A DNA stretch of 47,636 nucleotides from a virus, in the IMG/VR virus record IMGVR_UViG_3300009529_003162, positions 1 to 47,636 of that record; one strand, given 5' to 3'. Made by a program: the position numbers and the translations under genes. Numbering within the stretch: the stretch's first letter is position 1; the number at the start of each line of letters is the position of its first letter. Below, one piece after another: positions 39,802-47,130 of this stretch. Below the pieces are notes generated by a model, which did not search any database, had not been told where the DNA came from, and saw only the letters and a list, made by a program, of their open reading frames with translations.

Positions 39802-40089
39802 ATGAATAACAAAAAAAGTAGTACTAAACCTAAGGAAGGTATTATAATGGAATCCCATCCAATTACTATTTCCCCCGAGGATATAGATCAGGTGATAAAG
39901 CACCTGGAACTGAAAATAGGCGAAGTGGCTATGGAGCTTGCAAATGTGGATAAAAGTTTGAAAATGTGTGAACTACAAATGGATAAACTGGAACAGCAAT
40001 CAGAAGAGTTGCGTGACCGGCAAGGTACGTTGTTAGGTCAGATAGATGCTTTCCGGTATACATTTAATTTATTGAGACCACCCCAGTGA
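39802..40089 (+). CDS. small coiled-coil protein
   Basis: 95 aa from ATG 39802; ATG 39847 preceded by aaggaaggtattata is a better-signalled alternative start (80 aa). Strong coiled coil after ISPEDIDQVIKHLELKIGEVAMELANVDKSLKMCELQMDKLEQQSEEL. No family. It shares GTGA overlap with the following decoration-like gene. Possible assembly chaperone or structural spacer. Confidence 0.55.
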   Translation: MNNKKSSTKPKEGIIMESHPITISPEDIDQVIKHLELKIGEVAMELANVDKSLKMCELQMDKLEQQSEELRDRQGTLLGQIDAFRYTFNLLRPPQ

Positions 40090-40502
40090 TACCTTTTAAA
40101 ACTACATTTGGCTTTGAGGAGAAGATTAGAATAACGCCTAATGGCATAGATATTTATGCAGAAAGCAATGGTGATGGGGCATTTAATGCAGGTGATTGGG
40201 TAGTTCTTTGTGGTACCGATTTTCTTGATCCTATACCAACTATACAAACGTGCGATCCTGGTGGTGATCCGGGACCCGATGCTGTTTTAGGTGTATGTGT
40301 GGAAGGAATTACTATAATAGGATCGGGTTGGGTAAGAATTTTAGGAAGGGTAACTGCTTCCCTCGATGTAGGGGTTCTTACAGGTCAGGCGCTTGCCGTA
40401 ACACTTGGGGCTACTTCAGCAGGTGTTTATGTTGCTGGTAAACGAGCAGGTGTTGCATTGTCAGATGAAGTCGGGGGTTCTGGGACAGTTTGGGTAGGAT
40501 GA
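40086..40502 (+). CDS. DUF2190-like decoration protein
   Basis: 138 aa, GTG start overlapping the previous stop. GDWVVLCGTDF, DAVLGVCVEGITIIGSGWVRILGRVTASLDVGVLTGQALAVT and AGKRAGVALSDEVGGSGTVWVG follow the DUF2190-type beta pattern, like the cement gene at 16791. It may cap capsid or tail pores, or be a second head-decoration protein. Lies between virion genes and neck proteins. Confidence 0.5.
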   Translation: MIPFKTTFGFEEKIRITPNGIDIYAESNGDGAFNAGDWVVLCGTDFLDPIPTIQTCDPGGDPGPDAVLGVCVEGITIIGSGWVRILGRVTASLDVGVLTGQALAVTLGATSAGVYVAGKRAGVALSDEVGGSGTVWVG

Positions 40503-40528
40503 TAACTTTTTAAACAAGAGGCGATAGC

Positions 40529-41278
40529 ATGAGTGGTTTGCTTTACTGCCACGCCATTGATGTTGGTTTGGCAGTTGCAGGAGAATTTGAGGAGACTGAT
40601 GCGTTGGGAGCGCTCGTTAAAGAGAGTAGAATAAAACGGGAAATTGAAACTCAGTCTGGACTCATACGCGCTATTTTACGAGTAGAGTTTGGAGCTAATC
40701 TATTTAATTATGACTTTTGGCATACTTCTCCTATCTCTCATCCTGCAAATGGAGCTGGTGATGTTGAGCTGGCGAAAGCAACTATGCCCTCAACTTTTAA
40801 TATGCAGCAGCTTACCTTAAAGTTTCTTGACGCCGACAATTACAGTATTACTGGAAGTGTGTCAGGAGTTATTCAGGCTTCTCAAGCAAAAGCATCGGAC
40901 TACAACTTGGGGGGTCTTGTTATATTGGCAGCTGACTGGTCTGGTACTGCAGCGGCAGACGATAAAGTTTACATTTTAGGATATACTGTTGATCCTATCA
41001 TCGCTGGTATCTGTGCAAAGTTGGTAGCTACCCAATTAGTAAAGGAATTAGTTCAACGTCACGCTATGGACTCGGACTTGAAGATAATTCGAGACATGCG
41101 CAAAGAGTATCTCCAACACTTATATGACATTAGAGATGGAAAGTCAGATCTCGGCGGCAGGCAATATCAGGACATTGGGCGTTGGATTAACCTGCCCTCT
41201 TGGAACATTGATGAGTTAGGTAAGGATGTATCTAAGTATCGACGGTTCGCTGATAATTACCAAACTGACTTAGACTAA
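40529..41278 (+). CDS. head completion/adaptor-like protein
   Basis: 249 aa. It ends with a helical part (IIAGICAKLVATQLVKELVQRH..., MRKEYLQHLYDIRDGKSDLGG), the pattern of Mu gp36-type (DUF1320-like) adaptors where a helix is followed by a GK/GD..L segment. The N-terminal 170 aa are extra, beta-rich (LLYCHAIDVGLAVAGEFEE, NFDADNYSITGSVSG). Position before gpG-like and gp37-like genes supports a neck role. Overlaps the next gene by 1 nt (TAATG). Confidence 0.55.
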   Translation: MSGLLYCHAIDVGLAVAGEFEETDALGALVKESRIKREIETQSGLIRAILRVEFGANLFNYDFWHTSPISHPANGAGDVELAKATMPSTFNMQQLTLKFLDADNYSITGSVSGVIQASQAKASDYNLGGLVILAADWSGTAAADDKVYILGYTVDPIIAGICAKLVATQLVKELVQRHAMDSDLKIIRDMRKEYLQHLYDIRDGKSDLGGRQYQDIGRWINLPSWNIDELGKDVSKYRRFADNYQTDLD

Positions 41279-41790
41279 TGCCACGCGTATTGACAATGGA
41301 AGACTTAGGCAGGTCTTTCAAAAGAAACATTAAGACGCTAAGAGATTTTAGACCTTTCTGGCCAGTCTTAGCTGTTCACATTCATAATCTTACAATGTTT
41401 CGGTTTGCAGTAGGAGGCCCGGGTTGGGCACCCTTATCTCCACGAACGATCGCAGCAAGAAAAAGAAAAGGTATGTGGGGAGGAGGACAGCAGATTCTTA
41501 TAGGAAGAGGAACTTTACGCAGTTCGGTAATGGCTTCTATAATGGGGGCGTCTGCTGATCATCACGAAACTATGACAAAAACTCGAATGGAATATGGAAC
41601 TTATCTATCCTACGCAAAGTATCTGCAAGGCGATTTAAACGCCTGGCAACCAGGTGCCTCCGCTTCCTCATATAGCACCCGATTGCCCCCCCGCCCCTTT
41701 CTATACCTAATCTCACCGGAAGACACTCGCAGTATCGAGGACATGGCAGCACGTTTTTTTGAAGCTCGGTTAAGCAAGGATTTTAAATAA
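41278..41790 (+). CDS. phage virion morphogenesis (Mu gpG-like) tail completion protein
   Basis: 170 aa. GGPGWAPLSPRTIAARKRKGMWGGGQQILIGRGTLRSSVMASI is the core of the family: W.PLS..T, then ILIGRGTLR. MEYGTYLSYAKYLQG and LPPRPFLYLISPEDTRSIEDM are the other hallmarks. It is a neck/tail completion protein in Mu-like phages. The gp37/DUF1834-like gene follows after 14 nt. Confidence 0.85.
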   Translation: MPRVLTMEDLGRSFKRNIKTLRDFRPFWPVLAVHIHNLTMFRFAVGGPGWAPLSPRTIAARKRKGMWGGGQQILIGRGTLRSSVMASIMGASADHHETMTKTRMEYGTYLSYAKYLQGDLNAWQPGASASSYSTRLPPRPFLYLISPEDTRSIEDMAARFFEARLSKDFK

Positions 41791-41803
41791 AGAAGGTTCA
41801 AAA

Positions 41804-42301
41804 TTGGCTAATTCTACATTACAGGACATAGAAGACGCTATAAAAGTTATAATTGCAAGCGAGGTTGATTATCTTACTTCCGCTCATATCTATACAGTTC
41901 CAGCGGAAGCAGATTTGACTGGCCCTTTGCAAAATATGAAGTTCAAAAGATTTCCATCTGTAATGCTCGCCCTCGAAGGATTTGACTCGTCTACTGATGA
42001 GGATGAAAGAGAGCCAGGTACTTTTGTCTGGACAGAGCACTACTACTGGATGGTTTTTATAGTTGCTAAATCTTTTAGAACTGCCTCTAAACAAATACGT
42101 GGAGACTCTACTCTTAAAGGAGCATACGATTTAATAGAAGATGTTACAAATGCTCTTCAAAACGTTGTTTTTATAAATGGTATGATTCCTTGCCAAGTAA
42201 GCTCGGCAAAAATGATTAGTAAAACACCAACACTTACTATTTACAGAATTGATATTACTTGTGGTCAAGATCGTGGAAAGGAAGTAAATGCTCCTTGTTA
42301 A
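41804..42301 (+). CDS. tail terminator-like (Mu gp37, DUF1834) protein
   Basis: 165 aa from TTG 41804 (gaaggttc upstream). LQDIEDAIKVIIASEV, FPSVMLALEGFDSSTDE, EHYYWMVFIVAKSF, GAYDLIEDVTNALQNVVF and TIYRIDITC match the tail-terminator fold (antiparallel sheet with flanking helices). Mu-like order (gp36, G, gp37) supports this. It would cap the tail tube for joining to the head. Confidence 0.75.
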   Translation: MANSTLQDIEDAIKVIIASEVDYLTSAHIYTVPAEADLTGPLQNMKFKRFPSVMLALEGFDSSTDEDEREPGTFVWTEHYYWMVFIVAKSFRTASKQIRGDSTLKGAYDLIEDVTNALQNVVFINGMIPCQVSSAKMISKTPTLTIYRIDITCGQDRGKEVNAPC

Positions 42302-42316
42302 AAGACATTTGCAGTA

Positions 42317-42991
42317 TTGAGTGTTGGAACTGATCAAACCCCTCCAACTCAAGATGGTTTTCCGTGTTGGTACGTTGATAGTCGGGGAAGATGTGTATGT
42401 ATTCCTACATCTTTTTGGATTGATACTCTTAATGAAGGTCTTCCTGAAGATAAAAAGTTCGTTCCAGTTCAAATTCATTACACCAATCCTCTTGGCATTC
42501 GGAGTAAAACTTTAGTCCACCGCCCATCCGGTGGATTGGGGGATTTAATTTGCATTCACTCTGCTGTAGAAAGCTACATGCTTCAACACCCTGATGTAGA
42601 GATCACTCTCGCAATTTCAACTGATTATCATTGGTTATTTAAACACCTAAAAACCAATATTCAACTATTGGAATATCAGAAGTTTCACTCAGTGGGATTC
42701 AATACTGCTCGAAAATCCTTTAAAGAGCAGTTTTTTTTGTGGTGTCCAGCAGGAATGCATGAGTGGAGGAGTCATTATAAGCCTACCAAAGGAAGAGTTA
42801 GAAACTTTGCCGAGGCTCTTCAGGTAATACCAAAAACTCCTCTGGTTTGTTTATCTACTCCATCGACAAAACTAAGAACTCACTTATTTGCAAAAAAGAT
42901 TGGTTTGCTATGTCAGATAGTCTTGACTCTAACAACCTTTTATTTGATAGACCGAGGAAAGAGTTTGTTGAGTTCAGCTCCTACTTTGTAA
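42317..42991 (+). CDS. truncated GT9-like protein (N-terminal half)
   Basis: 224 aa from TTG 42317. HRPSGGLGDLICIHSAVESYMLQHPDVEITLAISTDYHWLF is the GT9 (heptosyltransferase) N-terminal Rossmann domain, then FFLWCPAGMHEWRSHYKPTKGRVRNFAEALQV. It stops there; the C-terminal donor-binding domain is missing and the last 60 residues run in frame with the start of the next gene. The next gene has the same N-terminal layout (GGLGDLLTT, FCPAGFHENM, SFCDLL), so this is a paralogue, cut short by deletion or working without domain 2. Confidence 0.65.
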   Translation: MSVGTDQTPPTQDGFPCWYVDSRGRCVCIPTSFWIDTLNEGLPEDKKFVPVQIHYTNPLGIRSKTLVHRPSGGLGDLICIHSAVESYMLQHPDVEITLAISTDYHWLFKHLKTNIQLLEYQKFHSVGFNTARKSFKEQFFLWCPAGMHEWRSHYKPTKGRVRNFAEALQVIPKTPLVCLSTPSTKLRTHLFAKKIGLLCQIVLTLTTFYLIDRGKSLLSSAPTL

Positions 42992-43995
42992 ATAGACAAG
43001 GATTTAAGTTGAAAGCTCGCAGTGCCTTCGAGCTTGAAAGATTTAAGCGTTGGGGATATAAGAGGCTAGTGTTAGATACAATTTACCCAAATGCCGAATA
43101 TCAGGACACTGCTCTAATCCATAGATACCGGGGAGGGCTCGGTGATCTTCTTACCACTCGACCAGGAATTGAGAATTTGGTTTGCAAAGGATGGCCAAAT
43201 GTAGTAGTAGCAGTTCCCTCTTGCTATCACTTTATCTTTAGGGGAATACCAAAAGTAGTACTAATAGATTACTTCTCTTTGTTTGCAGGATTAGATGGGA
43301 AAGCGACTGTTTATTACTTCAGTGTTAGAAAAAAGTATAAATTGGCTATTGATTTATTTTGCCCTGCCGGATTTCATGAGAATATGACTAACTGGAGAAT
43401 CACAAAAAGTCGACTTAGAAGTTTTTGTGATTTGTTAGAGGGCCCTCCCTTCGCCCCTAAGTTAAATTTAAAACTACCTTCAAAAACTGATTTGAAAAGT
43501 TTATTGCACTTACCTAACGCTCCAATTGTCGGTATGCAGATTATATCGGAGCGAACCGAGAAAGATTGGCCATTAAAAAGATATGAGGAGTTATGCCATA
43601 AATTACTGGCGAATGGTATTGTGCCTGTCACATTCCATCAAAAAAAGAAGATTAGGGCTATCCCTCATATAACTGGAGCATCTTTAGAGGAGGTAGCGAG
43701 CTTAATATCAGAAGTTGATCTATTCATTGGGCCTGATTCCGGACTGCTTCATTTAGCAGCTGCTTTAGGAAAACCAACTATTTGGTTGTTTGGGCCTACA
43801 AATGGTCGACTAACTCTGGAGTTTTATCCAACAGCAAGAATGATTCAATACCCTGGTCAAAACGGTTGCCATTCTCCTTGTTACTACAATGAAATTTACA
43901 ACAAGTTTAACTGCCATGGTCGATATGGTGACTGTATGCTAAGGATCTCTGTAGGCGAGGTGTTTCGCAATATTTTAGAGGTTCTCAATAGATAG
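42910..43995 (+). CDS. GT9 heptosyltransferase-like glycosyltransferase
   Basis: 361 aa from ATG 42910; the frame opens at 42847 with a less typical start inside the previous gene. N-terminal HRYRGGLGDLLTTRPGI and C-terminal VDLFIGPDSGLLHLAAALGKPTIWLFGPTN are the two defining GT9 motifs (donor binding GPDSG..H.A.ALG.P). GQNGCHSPCYY lies near the end. GT9 enzymes add heptose to LPS; here the sugar and acceptor are unknown. It lies between tail terminator and tail tube genes, unlike the main sugar island. Confidence 0.82.
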   Translation: MSDSLDSNNLLFDRPRKEFVEFSSYFVNRQGFKLKARSAFELERFKRWGYKRLVLDTIYPNAEYQDTALIHRYRGGLGDLLTTRPGIENLVCKGWPNVVVAVPSCYHFIFRGIPKVVLIDYFSLFAGLDGKATVYYFSVRKKYKLAIDLFCPAGFHENMTNWRITKSRLRSFCDLLEGPPFAPKLNLKLPSKTDLKSLLHLPNAPIVGMQIISERTEKDWPLKRYEELCHKLLANGIVPVTFHQKKKIRAIPHITGASLEEVASLISEVDLFIGPDSGLLHLAAALGKPTIWLFGPTNGRLTLEFYPTARMIQYPGQNGCHSPCYYNEIYNKFNCHGRYGDCMLRISVGEVFRNILEVLNR

Positions 43996-44053
43996 ATAGT
44001 ATTGAGCAATCTGTAAAGTTCTTAACTTAATGTAGTAGAAACTTGAAAGACTC

Positions 44054-45436
44054 ATGGATCAAAAGATAGCAATATTATTCGCACTTCAAGAAGTAGGGGT
44101 TATTGGCAGTACAATGATAACAGTCGCTTGGACTCCTGACGTTAAGTGCAATATTCAGCGGGTAGCTGCCTCTTGCCGAGCTAAAGAGGCAGTTCAGCCG
44201 GTCGAGGCAAATCCTTATGGTCCTCCACCGGAAAAAATCAACGATGGTATCTTTCTTGTTTATGGTCAAGTCAATCCTTCTGACTTTGCAGATGGGTGGA
44301 TAGACCTATTAACGAATTGGATGTCCCCCAAAAACCATATCTTACTTTGTGGCCCAAACATTCAACTCCAAGCCTGGTACAATGAAATACCAGGCATTCA
44401 AAAACATCTTCCAGGTAAACCACTTCGAGACATGAAGTCAGTATGGTTAATAGGGCCTGCCAAAATCTCCAAAGTAAAGCCCCTTCAAAAGGAAAAGTGG
44501 ATAGCATTCTCAACGGGAGGTGGAATAGGTGACTTAATCCATCACTACGTTGCCGGAGAGTATACTAACTCAATCAAAAAACTTAGGGATGCCTTTGGAA
44601 GTAAATTAAAAGTAAGAGTTTATTTGTATGCCGCCTCTAAAGCAGGTTTGACTTTTTTTGATAATTGTCCTTTGGTAGATGATGTCGTCCGGACAAACGT
44701 CCCAATTATTGACAATGAAGAGTGGATTCCTTCTATGGGGGAGGAGACAGTCAATCGGTTTGTTGCTCGACATGGAAAGAAGATGTCTGACTTTTTGTCG
44801 GATGAGCCTCAATCTCTTCCTACCGGCAAAATAGCTCACTTATCTACAAGAGAAAAAACCTTTTACTCCAATTCTATATTCTTACATTTATTTAGCGCAG
44901 ATGAGGCAAAGTTATTCATCTCTCCACAGTGGTGGATCGATCTTGTAACTAAACTAATAGAAGCCGATTATAACGTTGTGATTCTGGGTTGCCCATCAGA
45001 TCGGGACACCTGTCCTTATATGATAGAGTTTTGGGATTGGATGATAAAATTTAAGTCGTCTAAACTAAAACTTATGATTGACGATGCCCCATTTTTGGCT
45101 AAAGCGAATTACTTGAAGTTCGCAAAGGGGGCAATTGTTATTCCCTCATCATGGGCGCATGCTGTGGAGGCTCTAAAAGTGCCGGCAATTATGTTTCAAC
45201 AAGATGCCTTCTATCAACAGTACATGAAATCTATGGAAAGATCGGATTATGATAGATATTGGCACCCCGATGTGCGAGCGAAAATTCGAGAATATAACTT
45301 AATAGCAGTAAGCCCTATTGAGGAGGAGTTATTCAGGGTATTTTGGGGGTTTCGAGCTGGGCCAGCTCCTCCTTTTAACGATATTTTCAAGACGTTAAAA
45401 ATCGTCCAAAGCATAAAGCTAAAAGTGGACGAGTAA
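44054..45436 (+). CDS. divergent GT9-like large protein
   Basis: 460 aa. The N-terminal 145 residues (MDQKIAILFALQEVGVIG..., NLFDLLTNWMSPKNHILL) are an additional Rossmann-like domain. STGGGIGDLIHHYVAGEYTNSIKKL (GxGIGDL) and IPSSWAHAVEALKVPAIMFQQDAF are degenerate forms of the two GT9 motifs (GPDSG replaced by PSSWAHA). The usual Asp is lost, so activity is doubtful. The acceptor is unknown. A cluster of three GT9-like genes here is unusual. Confidence 0.65.
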   Translation: MDQKIAILFALQEVGVIGSTMITVAWTPDVKCNIQRVAASCRAKEAVQPVEANPYGPPPEKINDGIFLVYGQVNPSDFADGWIDLLTNWMSPKNHILLCGPNIQLQAWYNEIPGIQKHLPGKPLRDMKSVWLIGPAKISKVKPLQKEKWIAFSTGGGIGDLIHHYVAGEYTNSIKKLRDAFGSKLKVRVYLYAASKAGLTFFDNCPLVDDVVRTNVPIIDNEEWIPSMGEETVNRFVARHGKKMSDFLSDEPQSLPTGKIAHLSTREKTFYSNSIFLHLFSADEAKLFISPQWWIDLVTKLIEADYNVVILGCPSDRDTCPYMIEFWDWMIKFKSSKLKLMIDDAPFLAKANYLKFAKGAIVIPSSWAHAVEALKVPAIMFQQDAFYQQYMKSMERSDYDRYWHPDVRAKIREYNLIAVSPIEEELFRVFWGFRAGPAPPFNDIFKTLKIVQSIKLKVDE

Positions 45437-45454
45437 TCTGTTTACATTCACCGA

Positions 45455-45516
45455 CTCCAGTTTGTTCTTAGGGAAAGTTATCCCTCTCCAGTTTGTTCTT
45501 AGGGAAAGTTATCCCT
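45455..45516 (+). repeat. tandem 31-bp direct repeat, each copy with a hairpin
   Basis: CTCCAGTTTGTTCTTAGGGA plus AAGTTATCCCT occurs twice in tandem at 45455-45485 and 45486-45516. Each copy holds an AGGGA-aagtta-TCCCT stem-loop. It follows the GT9-like stop by 18 nt and precedes the tail tube gene. A second region with competing stems GGAGA/TCTCC and TTGAGG/CCTCAA lies at about 45537-45570. Possible processing, termination or mRNA-stability element. Confidence 0.7.
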
Positions 45517-45607
45517 ATTTTACGTTATCAAAAAAAGGAGAGTTGAGGCAGCTGTTATCTCCTCAATTCATCCTACCAGCTTACTAAGTTTTTCATAGGA
45601 GAAAAAC

Positions 45608-46243
45608 ATGGGATCCTACAACCCACTCTTCCGTAAGCTGGGAGACGGCTATACGTACTACAAAGAGTACTCTCAAGATGCTGGCGGGTCTGATCCTTAT
45701 GGTGAGCCTACCATTATTGAGGTAATGGCAGACGACCAAACCTTCGGGGGAACAGATCCCACTGGAGCTGAGATAGCTGTTGAGCGGGAAACATATGAGG
45801 ACGTGATTTCTCAGGAAGTTGCTCCTATCCAGAAGTTAGTCATTGGAGAGCGAGCTACGTTCAAGATTACAGTAGTCGCTGGAAGGCTTGAAAATCTGAC
45901 AATGGCAGCGGGTCGAGCTATCGCCGACATAGCTGACATTGATTCAGCCAATCTACCGGACAGCAACTCAGGCAAGGGCATCATTATTGGAGGCGAACTC
46001 ACTCTTCAAAATGTTGCCATTGTTCATAAGGTGTGTAACAGTGTATCACCTAACTTGAGCGAGTACTTCTATGCTCCTAACTGCACTGCGGCAGAAAACT
46101 TCGGATTTAAGTTCGAGAAGAACCGGGTTCGGTATGTCGAACTTACCTACGATGTTTACCCTGCTCTGCAGGACGACTTCATTGTTGCCAGCTCTTGCGG
46201 TTCCCGGCACGGACTGTTTCAAGTCATTTATGAGTATGCTTAA
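45608..46243 (+). CDS. major tail tube protein
   Basis: 211 aa with strong Shine-Dalgarno (cataggagaaaaac). Sequence suits a tail tube: SYNPLFRKLGDGYTYYKEYSQDAGG, ERATFKITVVAGRLENLTMAAGRAIADIADIDSANLPDS and GGELTLQNVAIVHKVC, then C-terminal FEKNRVRYVELTYDVYPALQDD. Its place before the chaperone pair and tape measure is decisive in context. No sheath is seen, so siphovirus tail tube is favoured. Confidence 0.72.
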   Translation: MGSYNPLFRKLGDGYTYYKEYSQDAGGSDPYGEPTIIEVMADDQTFGGTDPTGAEIAVERETYEDVISQEVAPIQKLVIGERATFKITVVAGRLENLTMAAGRAIADIADIDSANLPDSNSGKGIIIGGELTLQNVAIVHKVCNSVSPNLSEYFYAPNCTAAENFGFKFEKNRVRYVELTYDVYPALQDDFIVASSCGSRHGLFQVIYEYA

Positions 46244-46254
46244 GGTAACAACTC

Positions 46255-46319
46255 GCCGAGCCTTTATCTGTTTACCACCCAGATTTCCTGCCTGGCTCGG
46301 CTCAGGAAATTTGGGTAGT
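46255..46319 (+). promoter_or_regulatory. competing stems: terminator versus alternative pairing
   Basis: CCCAGATTTCCTG (46278-46290) pairs with CAGGAAATTTGGG (46303-46315; one G-U), followed by tagttttta, a good intrinsic terminator 18 nt before the chaperone start. GCCGAGCC (46255-46262) also pairs perfectly with GGCTCGGC (46294-46301), which lies in the terminator loop. The one-nucleotide loop left between the two stems is too short for both to form fully, so they exclude each other, as in an attenuator. Confidence 0.6.
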
Positions 46320-46336
46320 TTTTATAGGGAGAAGTT

Positions 46337-46837
46337 ATGTCTCTCGAATCTGTTAACGAGTGCGTTAAAGTTGAACTCAACGGTAAAACCTTTATAACTC
46401 GCGAGTTGACCGCCACTCAAGATCAAGCCCTTGCTTCCCTCTTCATCGGGATTGACATCAGTCCTATCTGGGCTCTATTCCAACCGCAGGAAGGTGATCA
46501 AGCTCTTGTTACTTTAGAACAAGAATTGATTACTACTATTCTTAAATTACTGGGTGAAGAGAATCGCTTGGTAAGATTTCTGTCCATCATTCTTGTTCCT
46601 GAAGAGGCAGGTGTTTACCGACAGGCTATTGCCAAAGAGTTCATTGATTACTTTGGTGATATTCCAAACTCGACTATTAAGAGGATAGTAACCGATTTTT
46701 TCGGCAGAAACGGGCTCTCAGCCAGCAACATAGCAAGCTCTTTAGCCAGAGTGGCAGCGAGCACGGAGCTGAAGAGCAGCAAGAGTCCGACTGGGGAAAA
46801 TCAGTCTGGGGAATTAGAAATGAATACACCAGATTAA
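46337..46837 (+). CDS. tail assembly chaperone (gpG-like)
   Basis: 166 aa in the zero frame. Reads MSLESVNECVKVELNGKTFITRELTATQDQALASL, then helical IDISPIWALFQPQEGD, LLGEENRLVRFLSIILVP, AIAKEFIDYFGDIPNSTIKRIVTDFFGRNG, typical of tail assembly chaperones that coat the tape measure. Between residues 119 and 122 the RNA has the slippery U UUU UUC. In most relatives a small share of ribosomes shifts -1 here to make a longer GT protein, and the -1 frame is open as expected. Position before the tape measure fits. Confidence 0.8.
   Translation: MSLESVNECVKVELNGKTFITRELTATQDQALASLFIGIDISPIWALFQPQEGDQALVTLEQELITTILKLLGEENRLVRFLSIILVPEEAGVYRQAIAKEFIDYFGDIPNSTIKRIVTDFFGRNGLSASNIASSLARVAASTELKSSKSPTGENQSGELEMNTPD
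46696..46702 (+). other. -1 programmed frameshift slippery site TTTTTTC
   Basis: In frame: GAT TTT TTC, so the heptamer T TTT TTC is a canonical -1 slippery sequence. The -1 frame has a stop at 46678-46680 just upstream and stays open past 47000 downstream, which brackets the shift to this short window. A ratio of products is not measurable here. Confidence 0.88.
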
Positions 46838-47130
46838 CTTATTTCGTATCTTCTAACCCCATAGACTACTACAAGTTAATGGACTTTCCTCTTTGGTTGC
46901 TTTATAGTTATGCGATTCGAAGATTAGAAGAGATGGAACAACAAACCGAGGCTTACAAGCAGGCATCTGAAGAGATGGCGAATGATCAATCTGAAGAAGA
47001 CTCTATTAAACCATCAGAGCTTGCAGCTTCACTTGGATATGGAGTTAAAGCTATGCCTGCTGGAACAATTGAAAGTCAAGTAAAAGATTTAAGAGATAAA
47101 CGTGGCAAAAACAGCAACAATCTCACTTGA
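46702..47130 (+). CDS. frameshift extension of tail assembly chaperone (gpT-like)
   Basis: Reached by -1 shift, giving a 264-aa product: 122 residues of the zero frame plus 142 from the -1 frame (RQKRALSQQHSKL..., VWGIRNEYTRLTYFVSSNPIDYYKLMDFPLWLL..., ESQVKDLRDKRGKN). An internal ATG at 46879 exists, but the frame is protein-like well upstream (NPIDYYKLMD), so the fused form is favoured. The longer form binds the tape measure during assembly in relatives. Confidence 0.78.
   Translation, partial: RQKRALSQQHSKLFSQSGSEHGAEEQQESDWGKSVWGIRNEYTRLTYFVSSNPIDYYKLMDFPLWLLYSYAIRRLEEMEQQTEAYKQASEEMANDQSEEDSIKPSELAASLGYGVKAMPAGTIESQVKDLRDKRGKNSNNLT

Noticed and set aside
46255-46315. H-type pseudoknot
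   Set aside because: The connector between the second strand of the first stem and the second strand of the second stem is one nucleotide, too short to span 8 bp, so full simultaneous pairing is unlikely.
46793-46800. GGGGAAAA as the frameshift site
   Set aside because: In the zero frame it reads GGG GAA AAT, which does not fit X XXY YYZ; TTTTTTC at 46696-46702 does and lies in the open window.
46879-47130. Separate gene starting at ATG 46879
   Set aside because: The same frame is protein-like upstream of this ATG and has no ribosome binding site at it; the frameshift extension explains it better.
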